Source: Candidatus Latescibacterota bacterium (GTDB lineage Bacteria; Latescibacterota; UBA2968; UBA8231). Taken from it: a DNA stretch of 11,172 bases. Below, piece after piece: positions 1-7,828 of this stretch (position 1 is its first letter; every line of letters begins with the position of its first letter). Location of the stretch: assembly GCA_022825185.1 (NCBI GenBank), contig JAJDYK010000014.1:1-11172 (forward strand). Direction: 5' to 3'. The notes under the pieces were generated by a model. It did not search any database and was not told the DNA's origin. It saw only the letters and a program-made list of their open reading frames with translations. The translations under genes and the position numbers were made by a program.

Positions 1-171
1 TGTCGTTCGATCTACGGTTGAGTCGTGCATGACAATTAGATGGTCATCCTTTGTCATGTGGAGATCTAACTCAATCTCATCAACGCCAATTTCCAACGCC
101 TTCTGAAAGGCGATCAACGTATTTTCGGGATAGTTTCCCGATGCACCCCGATGAGCAACATTAACAACCAT
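1..171 (-). CDS. Glycerophosphodiester phosphodiesterase, N-terminal part (runs off the window)
   Basis: GDPD-family enzymes hydrolyse glycerophosphodiesters to glycerol 3-phosphate and an alcohol. Translating the minus strand from the ATG at 171 gives 57 residues with no stop. They contain the family hallmarks in order: [12 protein letters not shown] (residues 7-18, with the catalytic His and the PENT motif), EIELDLH (32-38, metal-binding Glu and Asp) and VMHD (47-50, second catalytic His). An AGAGG Shine-Dalgarno lies about 7 nt upstream of the ATG, which fixes the start. No signal peptide is seen in this part. The gene is on the same strand as the ASPIC/UnbV gene and 86 bp downstream of it, so the two may be co-transcribed. 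The C-terminal part is outside the window, so completeness cannot be judged. The family call is secure; the substrate is unknown. Confidence 0.9.
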   Translation of the reverse strand, partial: MVVNVAHRGASGNYPENTLIAFQKALEIGVDEIELDLHMTKDDHLIVMHDSTVDRTT

Positions 172-216
172 TTTTTATACCTCTTGAAGTTACTAGGCGG
201 GCCTGCGATGGCAGCA

Positions 217-228
217 CCATTGCAATGG
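217..228. repeat. 12-bp perfect palindrome with flanking direct repeat
   Basis: CCATTGCAATGG reads the same on both strands. It lies in the 86-bp gap between the ASPIC/UnbV stop and the GDPD start. An 8-bp direct repeat, ATGGCAGC, occurs at 208-215 and again at 225-232, overlapping the palindrome. It could be a small operator for the GDPD gene or chance. No bound regulator can be named. Confidence 0.3.
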
Positions 229-257
229 CAGCCGTATTCTCGTCGAGCGCCATGAAA

Positions 258-2930
258 TTACGGCGTGCTGCGGTACGACACCACCACAAACGCCGCCCCC
301 GTAGGCGAATGCCGAGGGTTTTCGTACACAGTCACCAGCGAACCGGCCGCCACATCCGTTGCGCTCTGAGTGCGTCCCGAAGGCCAGCGCACGCGCACCG
401 CATCCGCTCGTTGATGTGCGCCTAAGCCGACGAGCAAGGTCGCGCTGTTTTGGGCCGAAAAGCCCTCGCCGGCCCGGTGCTCGCGCAGCAGCGTCCTCCC
501 GCCAACATCCACTTGCACTTGCACGCCATACCCATCGCGCACGCTCCATTCGCGCGAAATCTCGTCGCGGTCGTTACCCCCCACAAACCGCAACGCGAGG
601 ATATGCCCCGCCTTGCTGCGGTTGGCAAACAACTCGCAGAGCGGCTCGTTGGCATTGACGACAGCCAAATCAACGCGACCATCGCGGTCAAAGTCCAAGG
701 TAGCGAAGGCGCGGCCATCCGCAGGTGAATCCGCCGCTGACAGCCCCGACACATCGATAAAGTCGCGGCCTTCCACATTGAGAAAGAAGCGGTTGCGCTG
801 GTACCCGCTGAGCGAGGCCCCAGCGTCGAGCCGCGCTCCCACGTTGTACGCCCCATCCGTCCGGCCATGACGCACGACCGTGCGCCAAAACAGACTTCAG
901 GTATCCTCGGGGAGCGCGACTTCGGACGGCGGAGTGTAGTAGCCACTGAGGACGTAGATATCGAGGTCACCGTCGTTGTCAAAGTCCAAAAACTGGCCGC
1001 CCCAGCCCCAGCCGCCGTCCTCCACCGGAGAGTCTGCAATGAGGTTGAAACCCGCGCTACCGTTCTTGAGAAGGGAGTTCCCCCGGGCCAACGGCGCGAA
1101 TGCAGAACCAGCGGCTTCCGTGATGCGGCGACCAGCGCTACTGTGCATGTTGGTCACGTACAGGTCTTGGCGGCCATCCCCATCGTAATCGGCCCAACTC
1201 GCGCCCATGCCAAAGCCCGGATCCGCAGCCCCGCTCTCCGCAGTGACATCGACGAGGGCACCGCCGTCATTGCGGAGCAAGTTGTTAGCGGCAAAGTCAT
1301 TGGCGAGGTAGAGATCCGGATCGCCGTCGCGGTCGTAGTCGGCCCAAGTCGCTTGTAACGTATTGCGCCACACGGCGGCGGTTGCAGCAAAGCGACCGTC
1401 GCCAAGATTGCGCAACAGAACGTTGGGCGGCCCAGGCGCGTCGTGGATGAGGTGGCCGATGCGGTCGCGGCTCAGGCTGTAGAGCGCACGAGCGTGGTCC
1501 GCAGGCAGGAAGTCGGCCAACAGCGCACCTCCCCAAGAGTCAGCTTGGGGCGTGGAGGGAGCCGCGGCGAGCAACATCCGCGCGGCATACGTGGAAAAGT
1601 ACACATCGAGCAGGCCGTCGCCGTCGTAATCGGCCGCTGAGATCGAGGCCACGAGGAACGGCAAGACGCCATCTCCCAAGTCGCGGGTGGCGAAGCGCCC
1701 ATCCTCGTTGACCATGTAAAGGCTCGGCGCAAGTGTGCGGCCGAGGAAGACATCCGGGTCGCCGTCGTTGTCAAAATCGGCAAAGAGCGCAGCGGCCGTA
1801 TGGTGCTCCACATTGAGGCCGTATTGATCTGCTCGCTCGGTGAACGTGCCGTCGCCGCCATTGTGCAACAGCATGTTCCGACCCCTGCGCACAGCAATGT
1901 ACAGGTCGTCGTACCCATCGGCGTCGATATCCACGACGCTGATGCCGGGATGGCGGTCAAAGGCTTGTCGGGTGAAATAGCGATGCGGCGCGACAAACGC
2001 AGAGTCGCTAAACGACTGACGCACCAATGCGGCGTGACGCGAAAACCTAGCCCGGGCGTGGTCCTCGTCGCGCGGGAGCACTTCGTAGAGGACTTCGGCA
2101 AACAGCGCGTGCTCCCGCGTGAGCATCTCCAGCGATTCAGTCTCCCAGCGTCGAATCCGCCAAGCAGCATCTTCCTCCTGCTGCCATTCGATCACCAACC
2201 GAGCCAGTATTTGCGCGCGCTCCCCGTCTTGTGTCTGCGCCGAGGCGTCAAAGCGCAAGCGGGCTTGGTATATCGTCTCTTCCGCGTCGAGAAAATGCCC
2301 GGTCTCAATGTGGAAAGCCGCATAGTCGAAGAAATGTACCGCAGCCAAGAGCGAATTCCACAGTTGAATGTCTGAACCACGGAACTGCTCAGCAGGTGCA
2401 ATCCTCCAATGCCGGCGCTTAATGCCCAGCGCCGGGACAACTTCGGTTGCCTCCCCCGTCTGCCCCACATCCGCAACATCAACCGCGTCGGCAAAAAGCG
2501 CGCGAGCCGGTGCCGCGGGCAGTTGCCCTTGGTACATCCCCAAGGCGAGCAGCGGCAGGACATCGCCACTCAGATGCTGCTGCACCGCTTCGCTGCGATC
2601 AATCTTCGCCAAGAGCCGGTTGCGTTCCTGCACCTTTTGCAGTGAGCGCGCCGTACCGTATCCCCCGAGAACGGCAAGCGAGCCAAAGAGGAAAGCGACG
2701 AGCGCAATGGGAATCAGCGGCAGCCGAGGACATCGCCAAACGAGCCAACCGCCGCCAAAGAGCAAGGCGATCTGAAGGACGATGATACCCTCGGTGCCCA
2801 GCGGATGCGCCGGAAAAAAATGTGCGAGCCCCAGCGGATTGAAGGCCAAACCACCCAGCAGCAGGGCCACACCGGCAAGGCGCACAGCGGCGCGTGGGCG
2901 ATTGGGTTGCCATTCAGTCATTGGTCTCAT
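258..2930 (-). CDS. Membrane-anchored FG-GAP/ASPIC-UnbV (CRTAC1-like) protein with in-frame TGA; candidate selenoprotein
   Basis: Read through the TGA at 899-897, this is one 890-residue protein ending at a TAA. Three hydrophobic segments (about 15-37, 48-66 and 70-90) anchor it, followed by a charged helix (98-120) and a long helical region to about 320. An FG-GAP/VCBS beta-propeller follows, with seven DxDxDG-type calcium loops near 334, 385, 434, 531, 581, 649 and 746. The C-terminus is an ASPIC/UnbV domain (about 800-870, including WPSG). Residue 678 is the TGA. It falls between calcium loops six and seven, just before SLFWRTVV, and the frame does not change across it. The family motifs GRRI, RGNSLLKN, GWGWG and GYQRN surround it. 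The propeller is presumably extracytoplasmic; its ligand is unknown. The start is the ATG at 2930; an ATG at 2921 is equally possible, since neither has a clear Shine-Dalgarno. If the TGA is a true stop, the product is a 677-residue protein lacking its UnbV domain. Family call sure; Sec decoding moderately likely. Confidence 0.85.
868..887 (-). promoter_or_regulatory. SECIS-like hairpin just downstream of the in-frame TGA
   Basis: On the minus-strand RNA, UGGCGCAC (887-880) pairs with GUGCGUCA (875-868). This gives eight base pairs, one of them G-U, closed by a C-G pair over a four-base loop GGUC (879-876). The loop starts 17 nt after the UGA (899-897). Known bacterial SECIS elements have the apical loop about 16-37 nt after the UGA and a G among the first two loop bases; E. 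coli fdhF has a GGUC loop about 18 nt after its UGA. Below the helix there is a U-U mismatch (888/867), then weaker pairs. The fdhF-type bulged U three bases below the loop is absent. Fit to SelB-dependent decoding is good but inferred; selA, selB, selC and selD are not in the window. Confidence 0.6.
897..899 (-). other. In-frame TGA: candidate selenocysteine codon (residue 678)
   Basis: The codon lies between ACC (Thr 677) and AGT (Ser 679) and is in frame with both halves of the ASPIC/UnbV gene, since 2930 and 875 differ by a multiple of three. No other stop occurs in 890 codons. TGA appears to serve as a normal stop elsewhere in the window (the gene at 8944-10500 ends in TGA), so the genome has not reassigned TGA wholesale. 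Confidence 0.6.
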
Positions 2931-3056
2931 GGTCGCGTCTGGTGAATCCGAAGCTGACGACGAGTAAGTATCGAAAGATGGACACGTCTTCTCTACAGGC
3001 CTCGCCTAGTCAAGGCCAATCGATACGAGGCGGATTTGCCCCATTGAGTGCAATTT

Positions 3057-3084
3057 TTGTCACGGCAAGACAGCATAGTATATT
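3057..3084 (+). promoter_or_regulatory. Sigma70-like promoter of the deacetylase-like operon
   Basis: TTGTCA (3057-3062, five of six bases match TTGACA) and TATATT (3079-3084, five of six match TATAAT) are separated by 16 bp. This sits about 40 bp upstream of the first gene of the plus-strand operon and 130 bp from the divergent ASPIC/UnbV start. Transcription would begin near 3091, leaving a leader of about 35 nt that contains the strong Shine-Dalgarno at 3112-3120. Confidence 0.5.
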
Positions 3085-3111
3085 AGACGCCGAATGGCAG
3101 CTTGTTACAAC

Positions 3112-3120
3112 AAAGGAGGT
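3112..3120 (+). promoter_or_regulatory. Consensus Shine-Dalgarno that points to a CTG start
   Basis: AAAGGAGGT is a near-perfect anti-Shine-Dalgarno complement. The only in-frame start-like codon at the right distance downstream is CTG at 3126, five bases away. The in-frame TTG at 3102 lies upstream of the site and cannot use it; no in-frame ATG, GTG or TTG lies within the first 15 codons after it. Confidence 0.7.
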
Positions 3121-3125
3121 GTCCC

Positions 3126-4367
3126 CTGTTCGCTGAAATCGCCCGCCACGCCCTCGATCGGGTGCCCTTGTCCATCATCTTCGACGATTCCACGGTGCTG
3201 GTCAACCTCAACTATTTCTTCCTCCGCGACCGCACCATCGCCGAGGGCCGTCCCCAGCGCTGGGAGGATGTGCCGGTGGTCCATCCTACATCCTTTACCC
3301 GCGAATTCGCCGAGTGGTGCCTAGCAAGCGGCGTCCGGGGCAAATTCTCAGTGGTGCCCTGCCCAGCGGCCCTAGGGCGCATCGACGAGGGGCTGCCTCT
3401 CTTCAGCAAAGCCCAGCAAGACGAATGGCTGGCCATGTGCCGCGAGGTCATCGTCCCCGCCTTCGACATCACGCCCGAGATGCTCACCCACACGTTTGTG
3501 CTAGACCCCAAAACCTTGCAGCCGCTCCCCTCTAGAATATGGGAGCAATACGATTGGGCCGCGCTGCCCGAAGACCAAGAGGAATTGGTTACCGAGTACA
3601 TCGCCCAAGCCTGTCGCATTCTAGTCGCCGTGGGCCTGACGCCCCAAGGCGTAACCTCACCGGGCGGTTTCGGCGGCCGCACCCTGCCCTTTTACGCGCG
3701 CTGTGCTGGCGAGGCCGTGCGCCAAGTCACAGGCAACCCCCTGCCCTACTTTTTCCAGCGGGTCTCCAAGGACGACACGGTAGATACGCCCGTGTGGTAC
3801 CCCGACCGCCAAACCGGCCAAGCCACTGGCGAAATCATCGCCTCCACCGGCGACTGGACCGGCAGTTGGACCGGGTATGGCGAGGTCGATGCCAACAAGT
3901 ACATCACTCCCGATTTAGAGGGCGGTCGCCTACCAGCCCTCATCGACGCGGGCGAACCGGCTGTACTCATCAGCCATTGGCAGGGATTCTATGGACTACA
4001 CGATGAGGACCGGCGCGGCTTTAACGCCTTCAAAAAAGTGGTGAGCCGCCTCGCCGAGCGCGACCCCAGAGGAGAGCGCACCCAATGGCGCACCTGTAGC
4101 CAAATCACCACCTATGCCTGCGCCCGCACAATGGCCGAGATCGCAGTCGAAGGAAACATCATCCGCCTCGACCTGCCGGTGCAGACCCCTGACCTGACTC
4201 TGCGCCTAACGGAGGGAGAGGTGCGCTCAGTCCGGGTAGATGGCCGCCCATTGACGCGAGCTGCGAACCGCGCCGCCTTCAAAAGCGACACTTTCCTGCT
4301 AGAGGACGGAGCCGCTTTAGTCGCCTTTGACCCGGCCCAACGCCGAGTGCTAGTAGAAGTGGAATAA
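3126..4367 (+). CDS. Polysaccharide-deacetylase-like (NodB-fold) protein, probable CTG start
   Basis: The product is 413 residues if started at CTG 3126, giving an N-terminus MFAEIARHALDRVP. Features suggest a NodB-like deacetylase barrel: a buried strand ending in FDDS (residues 19-22, like the TFDD motif 1), GKFSVVPCP (72-80), LTHTFVLD (120-127), GVTSPGGFGG (175-184) and VLISHWQGFY (280-289) near the end of the barrel. The full HxxxH zinc motif of classical deacetylases is not evident, so chemistry and substrate are uncertain. The last 70 residues look like a small beta domain. No signal peptide is seen, so it is probably cytoplasmic. It heads a tight operon with a D-2-hydroxyacid dehydrogenase (25 nt gap) and a serine hydrolase, consistent with processing of a sugar-derived substrate. 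An upstream TTG at 3102 would add eight residues but includes the ribosome site. Confidence 0.6.
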   Translation: MFAEIARHALDRVPLSIIFDDSTVLVNLNYFFLRDRTIAEGRPQRWEDVPVVHPTSFTREFAEWCLASGVRGKFSVVPCPAALGRIDEGLPLFSKAQQDEWLAMCREVIVPAFDITPEMLTHTFVLDPKTLQPLPSRIWEQYDWAALPEDQEELVTEYIAQACRILVAVGLTPQGVTSPGGFGGRTLPFYARCAGEAVRQVTGNPLPYFFQRVSKDDTVDTPVWYPDRQTGQATGEIIASTGDWTGSWTGYGEVDANKYITPDLEGGRLPALIDAGEPAVLISHWQGFYGLHDEDRRGFNAFKKVVSRLAERDPRGERTQWRTCSQITTYACARTMAEIAVEGNIIRLDLPVQTPDLTLRLTEGEVRSVRVDGRPLTRAANRAAFKSDTFLLEDGAALVAFDPAQRRVLVEVE

Positions 4368-4392
4368 CCAACTTAACACGGAGACTGTAACC

Positions 4393-5472
4393 ATGAACTC
4401 ACGCCCCCAAGTACTCATCGCCTGCAACAAGCACGTGCGCGAGCAGTACCTCGCCGCGACCGACTTTAAACGCCTCGAAGCCTTCGCCGACTGGGACTGG
4501 TTCGAATGCGAAGGCGGCGGCATTTACGACACCAACGCAGACCCCGAGATCGCCCAAGCGTTGGGCGAGCGGCTAGGTAGTTACGACGGCTTGGTCGTCT
4601 GCCACGGCTGCCCCACGATCGATGCCGCAATCTTAGATCAAGCCCCCGGCTTAAAAATCATCGGCGAACTGGAAGGCGATCGCTTTGCCAGCCGCATCGA
4701 CGTCGAGGCCGCTTGGGCACGAGGCGTCTGCACGGTCGATACGACCAACGGCTCGTCGTATCCAGTGTCCGAGTGGGCCTTGGCGCTCATCCTCATATCC
4801 CTGCGCAACGCCGGTGCCCAATTCCGCCGCCTCATCGCCGGCGACGTGAGCTCTCGTCCACAAAGCGACTTTGGCTTCATCCACGGCGATCTGACCGGCA
4901 AGCGCGTCGGCCTGATCGGCTGCGGGCACATTGGCCGACGACTAATCCAGTTTTTGCGCCCCTTCCAGACCGAAGTGTGGGTGTATGATCCCTATCTGGC
5001 GCGGGAGATGGCCGACGCCGTCGGCTTCCTCAAGACCTCACTGGACAACGTGATGTCCCAGTGCGACGCCATCGTCTGCCTAGCCCCACACACCCCGCGC
5101 ACCGAGCGCATGATTGGCCAACGAGAGCTAGACCTGATCCAGCCGGGCGCAGTGTTCGTCAATGTGTCGCGGGGCAAAATAGTGGATTCAAATGCGCTAG
5201 TGAAACGGCTCAAGCGGGGCGACATCGTCGCCGGTTTAGACGTGTTCGACCCGGATGTGGGCGAGGACAACGCCTATGGCGACAAGGAGATCCTCCGCCT
5301 CGAAAACGTCTTCGTCACCCCCCACATCGCCGGCGTAACCGAGCAGAGCTATCCGCGCTTTTTTACGCTAATGGTCGATGAGCTCGACCGCTTCTTCCAC
5401 GGGCACGAGACCCTCTTCGACCTGACGCCGCGCTCCATCGCCAACCGCCGAGGCAGCGAGCTGGCCGAATAG
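4393..5472 (+). CDS. D-isomer-specific 2-hydroxyacid dehydrogenase (phosphoglycerate-dehydrogenase-like)
   Basis: NAD-dependent enzymes of this family interconvert 2-hydroxy and 2-keto acids. The 359-residue product has the Rossmann signature VGLIGCGHIG (172-181) followed by the acidic residue D199 (VYDP) typical of NAD preference. It also has the second signature around VNVSRGKIVD (256-265, catalytic Arg 260) and the catalytic His 311 in VTPHIAG. The position of the catalytic acid, usually Glu in an EP motif, reads DPDV here (around 286-289), so Asp may stand in. Length is slightly above the usual 310-340 because of an extended N-terminal part and about 45 residues after the His motif. The ATG has CGGAGA 8 nt upstream. 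It is the middle gene of a three-gene operon, so its substrate is likely a sugar-acid derivative made by its neighbours; this is inference. Confidence 0.9.
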   Translation: MNSRPQVLIACNKHVREQYLAATDFKRLEAFADWDWFECEGGGIYDTNADPEIAQALGERLGSYDGLVVCHGCPTIDAAILDQAPGLKIIGELEGDRFASRIDVEAAWARGVCTVDTTNGSSYPVSEWALALILISLRNAGAQFRRLIAGDVSSRPQSDFGFIHGDLTGKRVGLIGCGHIGRRLIQFLRPFQTEVWVYDPYLAREMADAVGFLKTSLDNVMSQCDAIVCLAPHTPRTERMIGQRELDLIQPGAVFVNVSRGKIVDSNALVKRLKRGDIVAGLDVFDPDVGEDNAYGDKEILRLENVFVTPHIAGVTEQSYPRFFTLMVDELDRFFHGHETLFDLTPRSIANRRGSELAE

Positions 5473-5492
5473 GGCCGAGGAGGAGTTGAACC

Positions 5493-6623
5493 GTGAATCT
5501 AATCGCCCCGACGACAACGGTACAAGTACCGGATTGGGTCGCGTACCCAGATCGCGACTGGGTGCAAATCACGCCCGCCGAAGCCGGTCTCGATGCGCGG
5601 AAATTCGCCGCCTGGCTGGACAACCTCGATGTCAGAGGGGCCAGCTTTGGCGGCGAGGACCACAGCAGCAACCAGTACGGCACTGTGCTCACGCGCGGCG
5701 GATACCTAGTACACGCTTGGGGCGACCCCCACTATCGGCATCAGACGGCCTCGGTCGGCAAGGCCCTGACGTGGGTGGCGCTGGGCGCGGCCGTTGGCGA
5801 CGGCCTCCTCGACCCAGACGAGCCGATCCACCAAACGTGGACCGGAGCCGGGCAACTGTCGCACGAGCACAAGCACCTCGATTGCGGCCACCACCAAAAA
5901 CTCACCTGGCGCCACTTGGTCGGGCGGCGCGATGAGAGCCTGCACTGGGGCGGCTTTCCCTTTGAAATCGGCAACCGCTGGCGGGAGCAGCGCACGGGTC
6001 TCGAAGAGCGGGACGCAGTCCCCGGCATCCCCACATGGGCCAATTGGACGGGCGATCCCTTCTACGACTGCTACGCCCATGCCGAACCGGGCACCCAGGG
6101 GCTGTATAGCAGCGCCGGCTTCTGGCGGTTGGGCCAGGCACTGACCTACGTTTGGGGACGCGACCTCAAAGACGTGGTCCAAGAGCGCCTGTTCGACGCC
6201 ATTGGCATCCCGTACGAGCGCTGGGACTGGCTCGCTGGCGGCCAAGTGAAAGAGCGGAAATACCTCTATCCCACCATTCCAGACGCGTACACCTACCTCG
6301 ATCCACCCTACGAGATCGGCGGCCAAGTCGTGCGCAGCGGCCCGGGTTGGGTAGTCATCAGCGCCTCGGATCTGGCGCGCTTCGGCCACCTCAATGCCAC
6401 CCGAGGTATATGGAAGGGTGAGCGCGTCATCAACGACGCTTGGCTGCGCGGCCACGGCGGGGGCAATAAGAGCGGAGCCAGCGGCGAGTGCGAGCACTTC
6501 ACGGCCATAGGCGTGGTGACGACAATCGGCCTACCCGAGTACAATCACGGAGTCGAGACCAAGAGCATCCTCCCCGACGACTTCTTCGTCGCAGAGGTCC
6601 AGCCGAGTTCCCAGAGGAGCTAA
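5493..6623 (+). CDS. Beta-lactamase-family (class C/DD-peptidase fold) serine hydrolase
   Basis: The 376-residue protein has the SxxK nucleophile motif as SVGK (residues 87-90) after YRHQTA, and a long helix running into GDGLLDPDEPI. The second motif Tyr appears as Y205-S206-S207 in GLYSSAGFWRLG, where family enzymes have Y-x-N or Y-S-N. A glycine-rich HGGG near 321-324 may represent the third motif. In this superfamily the members outside true beta-lactamases are esterases, amidases or transpeptidases; the substrate cannot be told. The GTG start at 5493 is set by a strong GAGGAGGAG Shine-Dalgarno with a 7-nt gap. No signal peptide is visible, unusual for a family that is often exported. It follows the dehydrogenase by 20 nt and ends the operon. 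Confidence 0.85.
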   Translation: MNLIAPTTTVQVPDWVAYPDRDWVQITPAEAGLDARKFAAWLDNLDVRGASFGGEDHSSNQYGTVLTRGGYLVHAWGDPHYRHQTASVGKALTWVALGAAVGDGLLDPDEPIHQTWTGAGQLSHEHKHLDCGHHQKLTWRHLVGRRDESLHWGGFPFEIGNRWREQRTGLEERDAVPGIPTWANWTGDPFYDCYAHAEPGTQGLYSSAGFWRLGQALTYVWGRDLKDVVQERLFDAIGIPYERWDWLAGGQVKERKYLYPTIPDAYTYLDPPYEIGGQVVRSGPGWVVISASDLARFGHLNATRGIWKGERVINDAWLRGHGGGNKSGASGECEHFTAIGVVTTIGLPEYNHGVETKSILPDDFFVAEVQPSSQRS

Positions 6624-6632
6624 CGGGAAACC

Positions 6633-6850
6633 TCAGCGGGAGGAATCGAGGCAGTAGAGCGCGAAGTCCTCGACGATAAACGAGACATCGCGCAATTGCG
6701 ACGGCAGCAAATGGCTGCGCAACATGCACTCGGCATCGGCGTAGTACTCGGGATAACCACAGCGCCCCAAGATGAGCGCGGTCTCAATAATATCGCCGGT
6801 ATTGTTGGCCTCGCCCCGGCGACAGAGCGTGGGTCTGTGCTTGGTTCGCC
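6633..6850 (-). pseudogene. Mid-protein remnant of a six-hairpin glycosidase-like paralogue (downstream fragment)
   Basis: Translated on the minus strand, this stretch reads RGEANNTGDIIETALILGRC, then HLLPSQLRDVSFI. It closely matches residues 285-332 of the intact protein encoded at 8944-10500 (RGEVNNTGDIVETALILGRW, HMLPSQLRDISFI). After SFI the similarity stops and the frame ends at a TGA (6635-6633), so about 185 C-terminal residues are missing. Upstream, near 6830-6847, EPSTDP in another frame resembles ESTNPD of the intact protein, which suggests a frameshift. There is no start codon context or ribosome site. Its nucleotide sequence differs clearly from the intact gene, so the duplication is old. 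The other end of the same dead gene is at 7829-7933. Confidence 0.75.
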
Positions 6851-6878
6851 GAACCCATATTCACAACCGACGCACGGC

Positions 6879-7808
6879 CTACAAGGCTTCCTGATCGAAA
6901 TAGCCTTCGTCAATTCGCTTAATCTCATGCTGAATTCTAGTACGCACGCCGATACTATGCACGACCATCAGACGCGCCAGTTCTTCCCCGTCAATCAAAA
7001 CGATGCGCTTTGGACTCCGTGCCACATAGTCCTTGGCGGCGCTCGTGAAGCCTGACGTGGTGACAAATACGCCCTTGGTCGTGCCCGCCGCGTCAATCGC
7101 ACCAGCAAAATTGCGTAACTCGCCCTCGCCCACTGTATTACCGTCGGCATACCTCTTCGCTTGGACATAAACTTCGTCTAGACCTAGCGCGTCCTCCCGG
7201 ATCGTACCGTCAATCCCACCGTCACCCGACCGTCCGGTCACTCGACCTCTCTCAGCATCGCCACCGCCATAGCCCATCGCGATCAACAGATCCACCACCA
7301 CTTGTTCAAAAAATGCTGGCGGAGCTTCGCGTACCCGATCCAGAACATCGGCCTCCAACTCATTGCGTAGTTGCCGAACAATCCGGTCCAACTCTTCCTC
7401 CGGCGTGTCGGCCGAATCATCCGGTGGCATGGGTGTAGTATCTCCACTCGACGGCGAGGTATTCTTGCTGGTCCGCCATGTAACATAGGCCGGATAGTTG
7501 CGGAGGTAATTAATGTTGATGTGAGGAGGCGCGTCGGCCAGCAGGCTCGCGCCTTCCTCCGTCAGTCGCCAGACACCGCGCCGCACCCTTTCTGATAGAC
7601 CGGCGCGTCCAAGATGGAGCAACGCCCAACTCACCCGGTTGACGAACACCGACTGGCGGCCGCTAGGAAGCAACTCCTGCATTTCCTCCGGCGTCAGCCC
7701 TTGGGCCTCGGCGATGTGGTTGCGTATTTCAGAGACCGGTTTTTCCTCACCATTGGAAAGTGCCTTGAGAGCCGGAAGCATGAGCGATTGAAAATCAGGA
7801 ATGGGCAT
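6879..7808 (-). CDS. mrr: Mrr-family type IV restriction endonuclease
   Basis: Mrr enzymes cut DNA carrying foreign methylation. The 309-residue length is close to E. coli Mrr (304). Residues 1-95 form the Mrr N-terminal winged-helix domain, including SWALLHLGRAGL and RRGVWRLTEEG. A low-complexity acidic linker (about 115-140) follows, then the PD-(D/E)xK catalytic domain from about 160. This shows FFEQVVVDLL (166-175), GDGGIDG (195-201) with the catalytic Asp 200, and VYVQAKRY (213-220) with the QxK pair Q216 and K218. The ATG at 7808 has AAAGGA 8 nt upstream. It stands alone without a methylase, as type IV enzymes do. It lies between two pieces of one broken paralogue of its neighbour, so it was probably acquired by replacement of that gene's middle. 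Confidence 0.93.
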   Translation of the reverse strand: MPIPDFQSLMLPALKALSNGEEKPVSEIRNHIAEAQGLTPEEMQELLPSGRQSVFVNRVSWALLHLGRAGLSERVRRGVWRLTEEGASLLADAPPHININYLRNYPAYVTWRTSKNTSPSSGDTTPMPPDDSADTPEEELDRIVRQLRNELEADVLDRVREAPPAFFEQVVVDLLIAMGYGGGDAERGRVTGRSGDGGIDGTIREDALGLDEVYVQAKRYADGNTVGEGELRNFAGAIDAAGTTKGVFVTTSGFTSAAKDYVARSPKRIVLIDGEELARLMVVHSIGVRTRIQHEIKRIDEGYFDQEAL

Positions 7809-7828
7809 GGATGTTGTCCTTTACTCCA

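Noticed and set aside
258..875. The UnbV-domain half as a separate gene starting at GTG 875
   Set aside because: No Shine-Dalgarno precedes the GTG. It lies in the 3' arm of the hairpin and would cut the FWR-x-VV junction and the seventh propeller repeat away from the rest of one protein.
422..1039. A frameshift rather than a recoded stop in the ASPIC/UnbV gene
   Set aside because: The overlapping minus-strand frame across the TGA encodes no family motifs. Both halves with motifs are in the same frame, so no shift is needed.
1800..2375. Long open frames antisense to the ASPIC/UnbV gene
   Set aside because: They are by-products of high GC codon use in the real frame; their translations show no domain and no ribosome site.
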